Assembly (NCBI RefSeq): GCF_000165485.1
Contig: NC_014623.1
Span: 2,251,501-2,315,500, forward strand
DNA from: Stigmatella aurantiaca DW4/3-1
Lineage (GTDB): Bacteria; Myxococcota; Myxococcia; Myxococcales; Myxococcaceae
Direction: 5' to 3'
Length of the DNA: 64,000 nucleotides
The position numbers were made by a program, and so were the translations under genes. Within the stretch, counting starts at the first letter, position 1; each line of letters begins with the position of its first letter. This document shows positions 51,828 to 62,944 of this stretch, one piece after another. Under the pieces are notes generated by a model. The model worked only from the letters and a program-made list of their open reading frames with translations, was not told where the DNA came from and made no database searches.

Positions 51828-53030
51828 TCAGCGCGGCCGGTCCATCGCGGGGAGGACCGCCTTCGCCTCACTCCGGATGAAGTCTGCCCGGTGCCGGATG
51901 TACACGTCCGGATGGGAGGCGGCGAGCTTCAGCACCTCGGCCATCTGGCTTTGGAGGCCAGGGTCCATCGTGGACCAGGCGATGCCCGCCAGGTTGGAGA
52001 TGGCGCTGCGCCGCACGTCGAGGTCCGTCTCGCGCAGGAACGCCTCGAGCAGGCCCCGGGCCACCTCTCTCCCGGCCGCCGCATCGGGGGGCGCGCACCA
52101 GTAGAGCGCGCGCATGGCGCCCGCCTTCTCGGTGTCGTCTCCCTGGCGCATGTACCCCAGGAGCCGCTCGAAGACCGAGGCGTTGCCCACGGCCCGAACC
52201 GCCGCCTCCACGAAGTGGCGGTTGCGGTTCGCATCCTGCTCGAAGAGGGCCGCACAGAGCAGCGGCTCGAGCAGCGCCGGAGGCAGGGACTCCGTCATCC
52301 GGACGAGCCGCACGACGAACCACTTCTTCTGTCCGTCGTAGAGGGCATGGCTTAGCCACTTCAAATCCTCGGGGGAGGATTGCAGGTAACGCAGGGCCGT
52401 GGCGGGCAGGCGCGCCGCTTCCTCCCGCACGCTGGGGGAGACGCCGCCGCCCCGCCCGGTGGCCTGGGCGTCCGTACAGGCCAGGTGGAAGCGGCTCAAT
52501 CGCAGGTAGGTGTCACAGCGCGTATCCCAGTCGCGGGTGTCTGGGTTCGTCTGGGCAATGGCCTCCAGCACGGCCATGCGCAGCCGGGAGCGCTCAATCC
52601 CCATCATCTCCAACACCAGCTCGCCATGGCCTGGGGGGGCCGTGGGCACGCCGGGCGTTGAGGGCAGCCCTCGCCGGTCCAGCCGCAGTGCGAGCAGGAG
52701 AGCGCTCGAGGTCTGCAATCCGAGCATGTCCCCCTCGTCCTGCGTGTGAAAGAGGACGTCGGAGGCTGGGGCGGACAACGAGGGGGCATGTCCGGAGCGC
52801 GGCTCTGGGCTGACGGCAAGCTCCTCGAGGGGCCGTTCGATTCGTCCCGGGCCCAGCCCGAGCGCCGCACACGCCTCGCCCGCGTGGCCCGTGTCCCGGA
52901 CGAGGGACTGCAAGAGGTCTCCCGTCGTCAGATAGGGGCTGCGAGAGGCCCTCGCCGCGCGGACCAGGACTTCTCCCAGCTCGCGGCCGAATCCCTGTTC
53001 CTGCGCATAGGCGGACCAGTCCGACGTCAT
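51828..53030 (-). CDS. Protein with Clp-N-like start and HEAT-like helical repeats
   Basis: 400 residues. Residues about 15-60 (FGRELGEVLVRAARASRSPYLTTGDLLQSLVRD) resemble one half of a Clp N-terminal repeat, which binds adaptors or substrates of Clp ATPases. No ATPase domain follows. Residues about 210-400 are all helical with HEAT-like pairs, for example EAAVRAVGNASVFERLLGYMRQ and DVRRSAISNLAGIAWSTMDP. There is no signal peptide. The pairing is reminiscent of adaptor or scaffold proteins. It converges with the TPR gene (21-base gap). Its upstream gap, 53031-53214, shows no coding sequence. The function is unknown. Confidence 0.7.
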   Translation of the reverse strand: MTSDWSAYAQEQGFGRELGEVLVRAARASRSPYLTTGDLLQSLVRDTGHAGEACAALGLGPGRIERPLEELAVSPEPRSGHAPSLSAPASDVLFHTQDEGDMLGLQTSSALLLALRLDRRGLPSTPGVPTAPPGHGELVLEMMGIERSRLRMAVLEAIAQTNPDTRDWDTRCDTYLRLSRFHLACTDAQATGRGGGVSPSVREEAARLPATALRYLQSSPEDLKWLSHALYDGQKKWFVVRLVRMTESLPPALLEPLLCAALFEQDANRNRHFVEAAVRAVGNASVFERLLGYMRQGDDTEKAGAMRALYWCAPPDAAAGREVARGLLEAFLRETDLDVRRSAISNLAGIAWSTMDPGLQSQMAEVLKLAASHPDVYIRHRADFIRSEAKAVLPAMDRPR

Positions 53031-53214
53031 CTTCGTCTCCTCGAAGCGGAAGGGCGGTGCGTCAGCTTACCGTGAGCTGAGGTCTCTTCTGGGTTTGAAC
53101 GTAAGTCACCGCGGGGAGATGCGGGAGCACGGGGCGTGCGTTCTGGCGGGCAGGTGTTGGTTGAAGATAAACGCCTTCCCAGACAGCCTGGAAACCGTCC
53201 TGAAGGCGGGGGGC

Positions 53215-54264
53215 TCACATCCTCCAGGTGAGGCCCACTCCCGCCACCTGCCGGAAATAGGACAGGTTGTTTTGCGGCAGGCGGGTGCCGTAGAGCGCGT
53301 AGGACAGCTCCAGATCCATGTGCTCGCTCACCGCCCGCGCGAGCTTCAGTGACAAGGAATTCTGTGCTTCGTCTTCCTCCACGAGGAGGATTTCGGGGGA
53401 CAGGAAGATTCCGTCAGGGTAGCTGCTCCGGCCGAGCGCCCCTTGCGCCAAGAGCGTGAGGCGCCAGGGCAGCCTCACCCCTGCGCTGCCGCTCAGCCGG
53501 TGTCGCAGCACGGTTTCACCCCGGCTGTTCGAGCTGATCTCCTGGTACGTGTACGTCAAGCCCAGCGCGAAGGGTCCCCGGTACGTGTAGCCCATACCTA
53601 CCGTGAGGGCGGAGTCTTCCCTCAGGCCCAGCGAGGTGTTCTCTCGGCCCAGGGGCGGGGTGGCTTGGACGCTGTAGTCGCGTGCCCCGTATTCGCCAAA
53701 CGCTGTCAGGGCATGGCGGCGGTTGAGCCGGTAGCGTCCCTGCACTCCCAACTCGGGGCCTCCGAAGTTGGCCTCGGGGGCGGGGCGGTAGACGAAGCGG
53801 TGGGCGCCCGCGCGCACCCGGAGCGCGAGCCGCACATCTGGGGCGTATTCGGCGAAGGCGCTGGCGCCCAGGTCCGAGTAGGCCCGGCTGCCGCCTCGCC
53901 GGTCCTTGAGGCGCCCCTCCACCCCCAGCCCCCACCGGGCGCCCAGAGCCACCGAGCCTTCGACTGCCGCGGCCTGCACCAGCAGATCCTCTTCCGTCCG
54001 GTCGATGAACTTGCGGCCGCCCAGCTCATAGTGGCCCACGAGTTGGGCGCGCTCCCCGGTGAGGCTGCCTTCCCCCACGGCCAGCAGGCTCAGGACGGCG
54101 TCCGCGCCCGAGATCCGGGACTGGGCATCGGTGAAGTCCCGGAGTGGATTCGAGTCCACGGAGAGTCGGCCCGTGAGCCTCAGCGAGCCTCTCCCGTCGG
54201 CCGCGTGGGCGCCGGTGGCGAACACGAGGAGGACCAGCAGGGAGGCGAGGTGAGGACAGGGCAC
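53215..54264 (-). CDS. Outer-membrane beta-barrel protein
   Basis: 349 residues from a GTG at 54264; no in-frame ATG gives a sensible signal. The start MPCPHLASLLVLLVFATGAHA is a signal peptide cleaved after AHA. The mature chain is a run of amphipathic beta-strands with aromatic girdles (GSVALGARWGLGVEGRLKD, LRVRAGAHRFVYRP, FALGLTYTYQEI, LRHRLSGSAGVRLPWRLTLLAQGALG). It ends in VGLTWRM, close to the C-terminal signal of outer-membrane proteins. About 14-16 strands are likely. It may be a porin-like or structural barrel; the substrate is unknown. It is divergent from a lipoprotein gene across 94 bases. Confidence 0.8.
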   Translation of the reverse strand: MPCPHLASLLVLLVFATGAHAADGRGSLRLTGRLSVDSNPLRDFTDAQSRISGADAVLSLLAVGEGSLTGERAQLVGHYELGGRKFIDRTEEDLLVQAAAVEGSVALGARWGLGVEGRLKDRRGGSRAYSDLGASAFAEYAPDVRLALRVRAGAHRFVYRPAPEANFGGPELGVQGRYRLNRRHALTAFGEYGARDYSVQATPPLGRENTSLGLREDSALTVGMGYTYRGPFALGLTYTYQEISSNSRGETVLRHRLSGSAGVRLPWRLTLLAQGALGRSSYPDGIFLSPEILLVEEDEAQNSLSLKLARAVSEHMDLELSYALYGTRLPQNNLSYFRQVAGVGLTWRM

Positions 54265-54358
54265 GTGCGGCGCACCATACCGTGAGCTTCGCTCCCGTGC
54301 CCCGTTCCCGAGACGCCCCACCCGTGACGTGGCGTGGAGTGCTCGTTACAGTCGCCCC

Positions 54359-54901
54359 ATGCGCCGCCGTGTGTTGCTCTCCTGGATATGGGCTTGTCCC
54401 CTGCTCGCCGCGTGCGGCCCCACCTCCTTCAAGTCGGAGCTTCGAGGGGAGACGACTGTCCCCGCGGGGATGCCCGGTGCCATCACGCAGCTCAATGCCT
54501 TTCCGGCCATTGGCAGTTTCGTGGGGCTCGACTTCAACGAGAATCAGGACTTCAAGAACCAGGATGTCACCAAGGACGAGGTGGACTCCGTCCGGCTCCA
54601 ATCCCTGGAGATGCGGTTGCTGAGCCCCAGCGATGTGGATTTCGGCTTCCTGGACACGCTGGAGTTCTTCGCCAAGGCGGGGGATTTGGAGGTGCGCATC
54701 GCGCGCCGACGCGACATCTCCCAGTTGGGACTGCGCGCCCCCAATCCGGTGCTGCGGATGGACGTCGATGACGAGGAGCTTCAGCCCTTCATCGCCGCAC
54801 CCGCCATGAGCATTCTGGTGCGCGGCAAGGGCCGGCTGCCCGAGCAGGAAGTCCGTCTCCAGGCCGTGGTGCTGCTGGGGGTGGAGGTCAACTTCTTCTA
54901 G
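54359..54901 (+). CDS. Lipoprotein of unknown function
   Basis: 180 residues from the ATG at 54359. MRRRVLLSWIWACPLLAAC is a lipoprotein signal with a basic start and Cys19. The mature protein is a small beta-sandwich-like domain: FVGLDFNENQDFKNQDV, LQSLEMRLLSPS, FLDTLEFFAKAG, LEVRIARRRD and the C-terminal QEVRLQAVVLLGVEVNFF, the last strand having alternating hydrophobics. It might partner with the divergent outer-membrane barrel. No family name can be assigned. Confidence 0.75.
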   Translation: MRRRVLLSWIWACPLLAACGPTSFKSELRGETTVPAGMPGAITQLNAFPAIGSFVGLDFNENQDFKNQDVTKDEVDSVRLQSLEMRLLSPSDVDFGFLDTLEFFAKAGDLEVRIARRRDISQLGLRAPNPVLRMDVDDEELQPFIAAPAMSILVRGKGRLPEQEVRLQAVVLLGVEVNFF

Positions 54902-54914
54902 CGCGAGGGGCGGC

Positions 54915-55973
54915 TCACTCCAACTCGCGCACCTTGCGCTCCAGCGAGTTCGCGCGCGAGTCCAGCTCCCGGGCCAGCGACTCCAGCCGCTTGGCCTCGG
55001 CCTCCAGGGACGCCAGATCCTCGAAGTCCCCGGCGGCCAGATCCTGGGCCCGGATTCCTTGAACCTGGGGCCGGTGGTCACTGGCACGTACCGACAGGGG
55101 CACCGGAGGAGCCGTGGGCGGGATGGGCGTCTCCGGGTTTCCGCCGCTCATGGGCGGAGAGGGCGCCTCCGGATTGTCCCCAACGGAAGGGGGCGATGAG
55201 TCATTGGGCGCCACGCCAGGTTGAGCGCTCTCCCGCTCGTCCACCTGGGCCGATACCTCCGTGCCATTCAGGCGCAGGCGCATGCGCCGATCCTGCTCAT
55301 CGAACATCCGCTCCTCGCCGAGGAAGTCGCTCATCCGGCGTTCCAGTTCGCGTTCCTCCCGGACTTCGGCGATGCGGGACCTCAGGGCCGTGAGCCGCTG
55401 GCGCACCTTGTCCTCGGAGTCCCTCAGCGCATCGGCCTGCTCCAGCAGGTCCGTGGGATCATCGCTGGTCTCCGTGCGGCCCACCGTCGGCACCCGCGAG
55501 GCGGGAAGGGCGGCGCGGACGGCTTCGCGTTCGGTCCGCAACGCCCGCATCCGGGACAGGAGCCTCGCGCGCTGGTTCCGGTCGCTGGTGGCGTCCCACG
55601 CGGCCCGCGCCTGGGCCAGCTCCTCGGACAGCGCCGCGTGCAAGGCCAGGTGGGCCCGCTCCGATTCGCCCTCCGCGCTCGCCACCGCCTGCGCCAGGCC
55701 CGTCAGCTCTCCGCTCAGCTCCTGGGAGCGCCGCAGGGCTTTTTCCAGCTCCGGCCCCGCCGTGAGCCGGCCTTGCCGTTCCGCCTTGAGCGTCTCGATG
55801 TGCCCCGCCAGCCCGTTCAACTCCTGACGCAGGGCCTGCTGCCGCTCCCGCAGGGCCCGGACCGCCGCCCGTGCTTGCTGTGCCGCGCCGCGGCCCACTT
55901 CCAGGCCTGTCGCGGCCCACACGGGGGCTCCGAGCAGCAGGCACAGCAGCAGGCTCGGCAGGCGGAGCGTCAT
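54915..55973 (-). CDS. Periplasmic coiled-coil protein
   Basis: 352 residues from the ATG at 55973; a TTG at 56021 is in frame but less likely. MTLRLPSLLLCLLLGAPVWA is a signal peptide. Residues about 25-225 are a long coiled coil rich in Arg, Glu and Ala (ARAAVRALRERQQALRQELNG, LRSRIAEVREERELERRMSD). Residues about 235-300 are a Pro/Ser-rich linker with repeated GDNPEAPSPP / GGNPETPIPP. A short coiled coil (LEAEAKRLESLARELDSRANSL) closes the protein. It is downstream of the sigma-54 regulator gene on the same strand (175-base gap) and convergent with the lipoprotein gene (14-base gap). It may be a cell-envelope spacer. I recognise no family. Confidence 0.75.
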   Translation of the reverse strand: MTLRLPSLLLCLLLGAPVWAATGLEVGRGAAQQARAAVRALRERQQALRQELNGLAGHIETLKAERQGRLTAGPELEKALRRSQELSGELTGLAQAVASAEGESERAHLALHAALSEELAQARAAWDATSDRNQRARLLSRMRALRTEREAVRAALPASRVPTVGRTETSDDPTDLLEQADALRDSEDKVRQRLTALRSRIAEVREERELERRMSDFLGEERMFDEQDRRMRLRLNGTEVSAQVDERESAQPGVAPNDSSPPSVGDNPEAPSPPMSGGNPETPIPPTAPPVPLSVRASDHRPQVQGIRAQDLAAGDFEDLASLEAEAKRLESLARELDSRANSLERKVRELE

Positions 55974-56148
55974 CACCAGGACCCAGACAGCAAGGAAGAT
56001 GCCAAATGGATCTGCCCCCAAAACCTTCCGCTGGGGAGAAAAAACCAGCCATTCCAGGGGTTTCGGTGCCAGGCAGGAGCGCCCGCGGCGAGGGGGGCGT
56101 GGTGGAAAGTCATGGGCTCGGGACGCAGGACGATGGATTTTCGAGGGA

Positions 56149-57558
<1,410 letters not shown>

Positions 57559-57699
57559 GGGGGCGTCTTCTTCTTCCACGGGGCAATGGGTGGGCCACTA
57601 GAGCACATCCCGATCTGTTCCCAGACGTGCACGAAGCGTTCCTGGCTGAGACCAGAAGGCACTGGCACCCAGGGCGCACCTGCGCTTTATCCGCCCTTC

Positions 57700-58269
57700 A
57701 TGTCCGACACCGCCCCTTCCTTGGAAGCGTTGCTCGCGCGCCATGTCCCCACGGACGCGAAAGAGCGCGAGGACCTCGAGCGCATGCGCACCTTCGCCGC
57801 CGCGCTGGCCCAACCCTTCTCCCGGTCCCAGACCCCCGCGCACTTCACCGGAAGTGCGGTGGTGGTGAACCCTACAGGCACCCGGGTGGTGCTGGTGCAC
57901 CATGGCAAGCTGAAGCGCTGGCTCCAGCCGGGAGGGCACGCGGAGGCGGTGGATGGCGGACGCATGGACGCCACGGCGCTGCGCGAAGCCCGCGAGGAGA
58001 CCGGCTGTCAGGTCCGGCTTCACCCCTCGGCGCCCCAGCCCTTGGATGTGGACGTCCACACCATTCCCGCCCGCAAGGACGAACCGGAGCACCTCCACCT
58101 GGACGTGCGCTACCTGGTGGTGGTGGTGGACCCGGACACGCTCGCGCACGACCCGGCCGAGTCCCTGGGAGCCCAGTGGATGGGGTGGGATGAGGCGCTG
58201 ACGCATGCGGACGAGGCCCCCTTGCGCCGCATGTTGGAGAAGGCTCGTACCGCGGTGGGGGCTGACTGA
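57700..58269 (+). CDS. Nudix hydrolase
   Basis: 189 residues from the ATG at 57700. The Nudix region reads KLKRWLQPGGHAEAVDGG followed by ALREAREETG (residues about 68-105). It has the REAREETG helix and the GG turn, while the first acidic position is Asp and the loop is slightly longer than in the textbook box, as in many related 'LQPGGH' proteins. The remaining parts, LDVRYLVVVVDPDTL and AQWMGWDEAL, fit the fold. It probably hydrolyses a nucleoside diphosphate linked to another group; the substrate is unknown. It is divergent from the sigma-54 regulator, with 141 bases between starts. Confidence 0.88.
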   Translation: MSDTAPSLEALLARHVPTDAKEREDLERMRTFAAALAQPFSRSQTPAHFTGSAVVVNPTGTRVVLVHHGKLKRWLQPGGHAEAVDGGRMDATALREAREETGCQVRLHPSAPQPLDVDVHTIPARKDEPEHLHLDVRYLVVVVDPDTLAHDPAESLGAQWMGWDEALTHADEAPLRRMLEKARTAVGAD

Positions 58270-58365
58270 AGGGGGATACGGCCCCAACCTGGGGTTCTAT
58301 TCCTTTTTATGAGAGTCCACTAAAGGTTCAAAATTCTTGTGTTGTTTAAAACACTTGGGGATGGC

Positions 58366-58394
58366 TTGACGCGCTATTTCAGCGTGAATAAAAC
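58366..58394 (+). promoter_or_regulatory. Sigma-70-like promoter for the heme-oxygenase-fold gene
   Basis: TTGACG (58366-58371) and TAAAAC (58389-58394) are separated by exactly 17 bases in an AT-rich island, 77 bases before the ATG at 58471. Just upstream, GTGTT-N6-AACAC (58339-58354) is a small inverted repeat that could be an operator. Confidence 0.6.
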
Positions 58395-58470
58395 ATTCCC
58401 CATTGCTCGGCTGCCCGCCAGAAGGCCGGTCAGGAGCTGACGCCTCTCGCGCAGTCGCCTAGGAGTGAAC

Positions 58471-59283
58471 ATGTCGCCCGTCGTTCAAAACACCGAAGTC
58501 TTGACGCAGACGCTGCCGCCCTCCTTGGTGGCCCGTCCGTCCGGTGAGGCGGCCGCTCGGCGCTACAGCCCTCCTGCCCTCAAGCCCACCCCGCACCCGG
58601 AGTGGATGGAAGGGATGCTGGTCTCCTTGCAGCCCGAGTGGGAAGCGGCCTGCTGGCCGAGCATCTTCCGGGACACGGCCGCCGGGAAGCATCCGCCGCT
58701 TCTTCACTGGCAGCGTGTGCTGTCCAACTTCTTCTTCATCGTCGAGAGCTTCCCCAAGTACATGGGGCTGTCCCTGGCGAAGACGACCTATGGCCAGCGT
58801 CCTGGGGATGCGAGCTCCCGCCGGTGGTTGCTTCAGAACCTGGGCGTCGAGGCGCGTCACGCGGAGTGGTACCTGGATTGGATGGTGGCCATCGGGGTAA
58901 ACCCCGATCAGGTCTTCAATGCCAAGCCCCTGCCGGAGATCCTCGCCCTGCACGAGCACCTGGTGGAGATGTGCACGCGCGGCACCCTGGCCGAGGGCGT
59001 GGCCGCCTCGAACTGGGCCATCGAAGGGGTGACGGGCGTCTGGACGGAGAAGTGCGAGAAGCCGTTCCGGGAGTATGCCCGCGACGGGGTCCGCATCGAC
59101 GGTGTGTCGATGATGTGGCTCAAGGCGCACGCCCGGTATGACGACGCGCACCCCGAGGAGGCGCTGGAGATCATCAAGGCCGCGGTGAGCCCGGGCAGCC
59201 AGGAGTGCGAGCGTGTGGTGGCCGCCGCCCGGAAGTCCCTGAAGCTGTATACGGCGGCCATCGAGGCTTGCTGCGCGGTTTGA
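58471..59283 (+). CDS. Heme-oxygenase-like diiron (HDO/PqqC-TenA superfamily) enzyme
   Basis: 270 residues from the ATG at 58471, with AGGAG at 58461; an in-frame GTG at 58465 overlaps that site. The protein is all helical. Possible iron ligands follow the HDO order: Glu92 in FIVESFPKYMGL, His130 in GVEARHAEWYLDWM, Glu185 in ASNWAIEGVTGVW, and His220, Asp224/225 and His227 in WLKAHARYDDAHPEEA. Known members use iron and oxygen for oxidative reactions on amino acids, fatty acids or cofactors, while TenA and PqqC members do not bind iron in this way. The set of ligands suggests an oxygenase rather than TenA. It has its own strong promoter and precedes the chemoreceptor gene by 126 bases. The substrate is unknown. 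Confidence 0.78.
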   Translation: MSPVVQNTEVLTQTLPPSLVARPSGEAAARRYSPPALKPTPHPEWMEGMLVSLQPEWEAACWPSIFRDTAAGKHPPLLHWQRVLSNFFFIVESFPKYMGLSLAKTTYGQRPGDASSRRWLLQNLGVEARHAEWYLDWMVAIGVNPDQVFNAKPLPEILALHEHLVEMCTRGTLAEGVAASNWAIEGVTGVWTEKCEKPFREYARDGVRIDGVSMMWLKAHARYDDAHPEEALEIIKAAVSPGSQECERVVAAARKSLKLYTAAIEACCAV

Positions 59284-59409
59284 GCTCCGCCCGGAGTGTT
59301 GACCGCGGCTTCCCCCGGAGTGGCTCTTGCTGCCTGACGGTGTACTGTTCGGGCGGTTCGAAGCCGTGCTCTTGCCATAGAGTGCACACCCCAGGGGGAC
59401 TGGGCGGTC

Positions 59410-61203
59410 ATGGATACCTCTGACGCAAAATTCGTAGGCTCTCTTTCCCGGCGCGGCCTGGGCATCTTCATGAGCCGGGTGCTGCCCGCCGCGCCCATCG
59501 CGGCGTACCTGAACGGGATGACCGTCGGCGTGGCCGGTGAAGACGGGCTGCTGGCCGTGGCGGCCGTCCTGCCCTGCATCATCCTGGGGCTGGGCATCGC
59601 GTATCCCTACCTGGTCCTTCGCTTCCTGATGCGCTCGGCGCTGCTGCCACGCCCGGACGATGTGCCAGGAGACCGGCTCTCCCGCATCCTGCGCTTGCCC
59701 TGGCGGGGGGCGTTCTACACGTCGGTCTTCGCCTGGACGATGGGCGGGTTCTGCTTCGCGCTTCCCGTCTGCCTCTACTTCGATAAGCCGCTGTACCGGG
59801 TGGTGATCGGCACCATCGTCGGGGTGTGCTGCGGCGTGGTGCTGATGTTTCCCATCGGCCTGGGGCTGGAGAAGCTGCTCTTCCCGGTGGCCCTGAAGGA
59901 GCGGCAAGCCTATCCCAACGTGACGCTCGCGGGCGGCGGCCCCTTCTGGCCGCGGCAGTCCTGGTTCCTGCCCTTCACGTTCGTGGCCTCGCTGATGGCC
60001 ACGGTGATGCTGGGAAGCAGCGTGGTGGCCGTCAAGCTGATGAACTTCCGCGAGGCGCTGCGGGGCGACATGTTGTCCGAAGGCGCGGTGCGCTCCGCGG
60101 CGAAGCTCCAGGACCTGGGCAGCACGCTGTTCACGGATCTGGCCTTCGCGCTGCCGTGGGTCTGCGGCCTGGTGCTCATTCTGCCCGGCATCACCGCCTG
60201 GCTCCTGGCGCGGCGGCAGGCCGAGGGGGCCACGGCGGTGCGCGTGGCCATCGAGGGGCTGGCCGCCGGGCGGATCTCCGCCCCGGAGTGGGTCTCCACG
60301 GACGAGATCGGCGAGCTGTCCGCCCAGTTGAACAACCTGTTGTCCCGGCTGCGGCAGATCCCCGAGACGCTGCACTCGTCGGCCACGCGGCTCGTGGCGG
60401 CCGGCAAGGATCTGACGGACGCCAACTCCGAGCAGGAGCAGAGCCTCAACCAGCAGGCGGCGGCCATCCAGGAGACCCAGGTCACCTCGCAGGAGATCAA
60501 GCAGACCTCGCAGATGACGGCCGAGCGGGCCGAGGCGATGCTCCGGGTGGCCAAGCGCGCGGAGGAGCTGGGCCACGAGGGCGAGGCGGCCATCGAGCAG
60601 AGCATGGTGGGGCTGTCGGCCTTCCAGCAGTTCGTGGAGGCCATGCAGGACAAGCTCAACCGCCTGGCCGAGAGCGCCTCGCAGATCGGCGACATCACCG
60701 AGGCGGTGAAGGACATGGCGGACCAGTCCAACCTGCTGGCCGTCAACGCCGCCATCGAGGCGGCACGGGCGGGGGAAGAGGGCAAGGGCTTCGCCGTGCT
60801 GGCCCGCGAGGTGCGCGCGCTGGCGGATCAATCCGTCAAGAGCACCACACGCATCCGGAACATCCTCAACGAGGTCATCGAGGCCATCGAGGCCGCGGCG
60901 ACCATGGCGGCCCAGGGCTCGCGCGACATCGCCGACGGGCTGGATCAGATGCGGGCCTCCAGCAACAGCCTGCGGGAGCTGTCGCGTCTGTCTCAGGAGA
61001 ACTCGGCGGCGATGCGGCAGATCGTCGCGGCCGTGAGCCAGCAGAACGCGGGCATCTCCCAGATTTTTGGCGCCATCGCGGACCTGTCGCAGATCATGGA
61101 CTCGACGCTCAAGCGGCTGGAGTCCACGCAGCAGGCGACGGGGACGCTGCACGCCGTCTCGACCGAGGTGAGCGAGATGGCGCGCCGGTTCACCGTGAAC
61201 TGA
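59410..61203 (+). CDS. Methyl-accepting chemotaxis-type receptor
   Basis: 597 residues. The N-terminal ~270 residues contain about six membrane helices instead of the usual two flanking a periplasmic sensor; there is no large extracytoplasmic domain. A HAMP-like segment (about 265-320) leads to the signalling domain, whose hairpin tip is [20 protein letters not shown], followed by [16 protein letters not shown], all canonical for CheA/CheW contact. The protein lacks a C-terminal CheR/CheB tether pentapeptide. The membrane-embedded layout suggests sensing within the membrane, or of energy state. No che operon is close by. Expression may be shared with the upstream enzyme gene. Confidence 0.93.
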   Translation: MDTSDAKFVGSLSRRGLGIFMSRVLPAAPIAAYLNGMTVGVAGEDGLLAVAAVLPCIILGLGIAYPYLVLRFLMRSALLPRPDDVPGDRLSRILRLPWRGAFYTSVFAWTMGGFCFALPVCLYFDKPLYRVVIGTIVGVCCGVVLMFPIGLGLEKLLFPVALKERQAYPNVTLAGGGPFWPRQSWFLPFTFVASLMATVMLGSSVVAVKLMNFREALRGDMLSEGAVRSAAKLQDLGSTLFTDLAFALPWVCGLVLILPGITAWLLARRQAEGATAVRVAIEGLAAGRISAPEWVSTDEIGELSAQLNNLLSRLRQIPETLHSSATRLVAAGKDLTDANSEQEQSLNQQAAAIQETQVTSQEIKQTSQMTAERAEAMLRVAKRAEELGHEGEAAIEQSMVGLSAFQQFVEAMQDKLNRLAESASQIGDITEAVKDMADQSNLLAVNAAIEAARAGEEGKGFAVLAREVRALADQSVKSTTRIRNILNEVIEAIEAAATMAAQGSRDIADGLDQMRASSNSLRELSRLSQENSAAMRQIVAAVSQQNAGISQIFGAIADLSQIMDSTLKRLESTQQATGTLHAVSTEVSEMARRFTVN

Positions 61204-61366
61204 GCTGTCCAGGGCGGGTCTCGCCCCGGGGAAACGGTGCATTCGAGAGGGCTGCGTGGCATGCGCCTGCTTCCTGGGCTGGGGGGCGCGCATGCCCTGC
61301 CAGGCGAGTTGAGGAGTGCACATCGTGGAGAGGACGCATGGATGTCCCATGCAGGGGTCCTCTCTC

Positions 61367-62944
61367 ATGGCTTCGCCTTCCTCGACGGTCGTTCTGTCCC
61401 GGCACGAACTCGACGCGGTCCTGTTTGATCTCGATGGTGTGGTGACGCGGACGGCGCGGGTGCATGCCGCGGCGTGGAAGCGTCTCTTCGACGCGTACCT
61501 GGAGGGGCGCGCGAGGCGCACGGAGGGACGCTTCCAGCCCTTCACCGACGAGGACTACCGGCGGTTCGTGGATGGGCGGCCCCGGCTGGAGGGCATCCGC
61601 TGCTTCTTGGAGAGCCGGGGCCTCTCGTTGCCCGAGGGGACGCCCGGCGATGGCCCCGAGGCGGAGACAGTGCATGGCCTCGGGGAGCGCAAGAACGCCT
61701 ATTTCCACGAGGCCTTGGCGCGAGAAGGGGTAGAGGTGTACCCGCCCGCGGTGCGCCTGCTGGAGCAGATCCGGGCGGCGGGGTTTCGCACGGCGGTGGT
61801 GACCTCCAGCCGCAACGGGGAAGCCGTCCTGCGCGCGGCGGGGCTGGAGCATCTGTTCGATGCCCGGGTGGATGGGGTGGAGGCGGGCCGGTTGGAACTG
61901 CCCGGCAAACCCGCACCGGACACTTTTCTGGAAGGCGCGAGGCGGCTGGGGGTGGCACCCGGGCGCGCCGCGGTGCTGGAGGACGCCCGGTCCGGGGTGC
62001 AGGCAGGGCGGCGGGGCGGCTTTGGGTGCGTCATCGGTGTTCGCCGATCAGGCGCCGAGGGGGCCTTGGTGAAGGCAGGCGCGGACGTGGAGGTGACGGA
62101 GCTGTCCTCTGTGGGGGTGGAGGCGGACTTGGAGACGCGGCCCATGCGAGAGGTTCCCCTGGCGATGGAGCGGCGCGAGGAGTGGTTGCGGCGGATGACG
62201 GGCCGGGTGGCCGTCTTCCTGGACTACGACGGCACGCTGACGCCCATCGTGCCCGTTCCGGAGGAGGCTTTTCTCGCAGACAGCATGCGGACCACCCTGG
62301 AGGAACTGGCCCGGTACGTGCCCGTGGCCATCGTGAGCGGCAGGGATTTGCCCATGCTGAAGGGGTTCGTGAAGCTTCAGGGCTTGTACTTCGCCGGCAG
62401 CCACGGCTTCGACATCGAGGGCCCGGGGGGGCGCCACTTCCAGCAAGAAGAGGGCAAGGCGCTGCTGCCCGAGCTGGACGCAGCAGAGCGGGAACTGACG
62501 GAGGCGCTCGCGGGCATTCCGGGCGCGGGGGTGGAGCGCAAGCGCTTCAGTGTGGCGGTGCACTGGCGGCACGTGGAGGCCGCGCGGCTGCCAGAGGTGG
62601 AACAGGCGGTGGCGGGGTGTCAGGCCCGGCACCCGAAGCTGACCCGGTCCGGGGGGAAAAAGGTGTTCGAACTCCGTCCCGGCATCGACTGGCACAAGGG
62701 ACGCGCCGTGGAGTGGCTGCTGAAAGCCCTCGGGCTGGAGGGCGAGGGCGTGCTGCCGGTGTTCATTGGCGATGACCTCACGGACGAGGATGCCTTCCGG
62801 ACATTGAAAGGGCGGGGGCTTGGGTTGGTGGTGAGGGGAGATGAAGAGCGGCCCACGGCGGCGGACTACGCGCTGCGGGACGTTGAAGAGGTGCGCCGCT
62901 TCCTGGGGGTGCTCATCGCCCACGTGGGAGGCGCCAAGCGATGA
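61367..62944 (+). CDS. Fusion of beta-phosphoglucomutase and trehalose-6-phosphate phosphatase (two HAD domains)
   Basis: 525 residues from the ATG at 61367; an in-frame ATG at 61349 would add six. Residues about 12-255 are a beta-phosphoglucomutase-type HAD enzyme: [10 protein letters not shown] (Asp21, Asp23), [29 protein letters not shown] and [12 protein letters not shown]. Residues about 275-520 are a second HAD domain of trehalose-phosphatase type: [13 protein letters not shown] (about 283-295), [20 protein letters not shown] and [12 protein letters not shown]. All catalytic aspartates are in place. Its stop overlaps the start of the GH65 gene (ATGA). Together they can turn trehalose-6-phosphate into trehalose, split it with phosphate, and convert beta-glucose-1-phosphate to glucose-6-phosphate. 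The exact sugar is inference. Confidence 0.9.
   Translation: MASPSSTVVLSRHELDAVLFDLDGVVTRTARVHAAAWKRLFDAYLEGRARRTEGRFQPFTDEDYRRFVDGRPRLEGIRCFLESRGLSLPEGTPGDGPEAETVHGLGERKNAYFHEALAREGVEVYPPAVRLLEQIRAAGFRTAVVTSSRNGEAVLRAAGLEHLFDARVDGVEAGRLELPGKPAPDTFLEGARRLGVAPGRAAVLEDARSGVQAGRRGGFGCVIGVRRSGAEGALVKAGADVEVTELSSVGVEADLETRPMREVPLAMERREEWLRRMTGRVAVFLDYDGTLTPIVPVPEEAFLADSMRTTLEELARYVPVAIVSGRDLPMLKGFVKLQGLYFAGSHGFDIEGPGGRHFQQEEGKALLPELDAAERELTEALAGIPGAGVERKRFSVAVHWRHVEAARLPEVEQAVAGCQARHPKLTRSGGKKVFELRPGIDWHKGRAVEWLLKALGLEGEGVLPVFIGDDLTDEDAFRTLKGRGLGLVVRGDEERPTAADYALRDVEEVRRFLGVLIAHVGGAKR

Noticed and set aside
58459-61545. 1028-codon minus-strand frame across the HDO and chemoreceptor genes
   Set aside because: Antisense shadow from high GC3; both plus-strand genes carry full family motifs.
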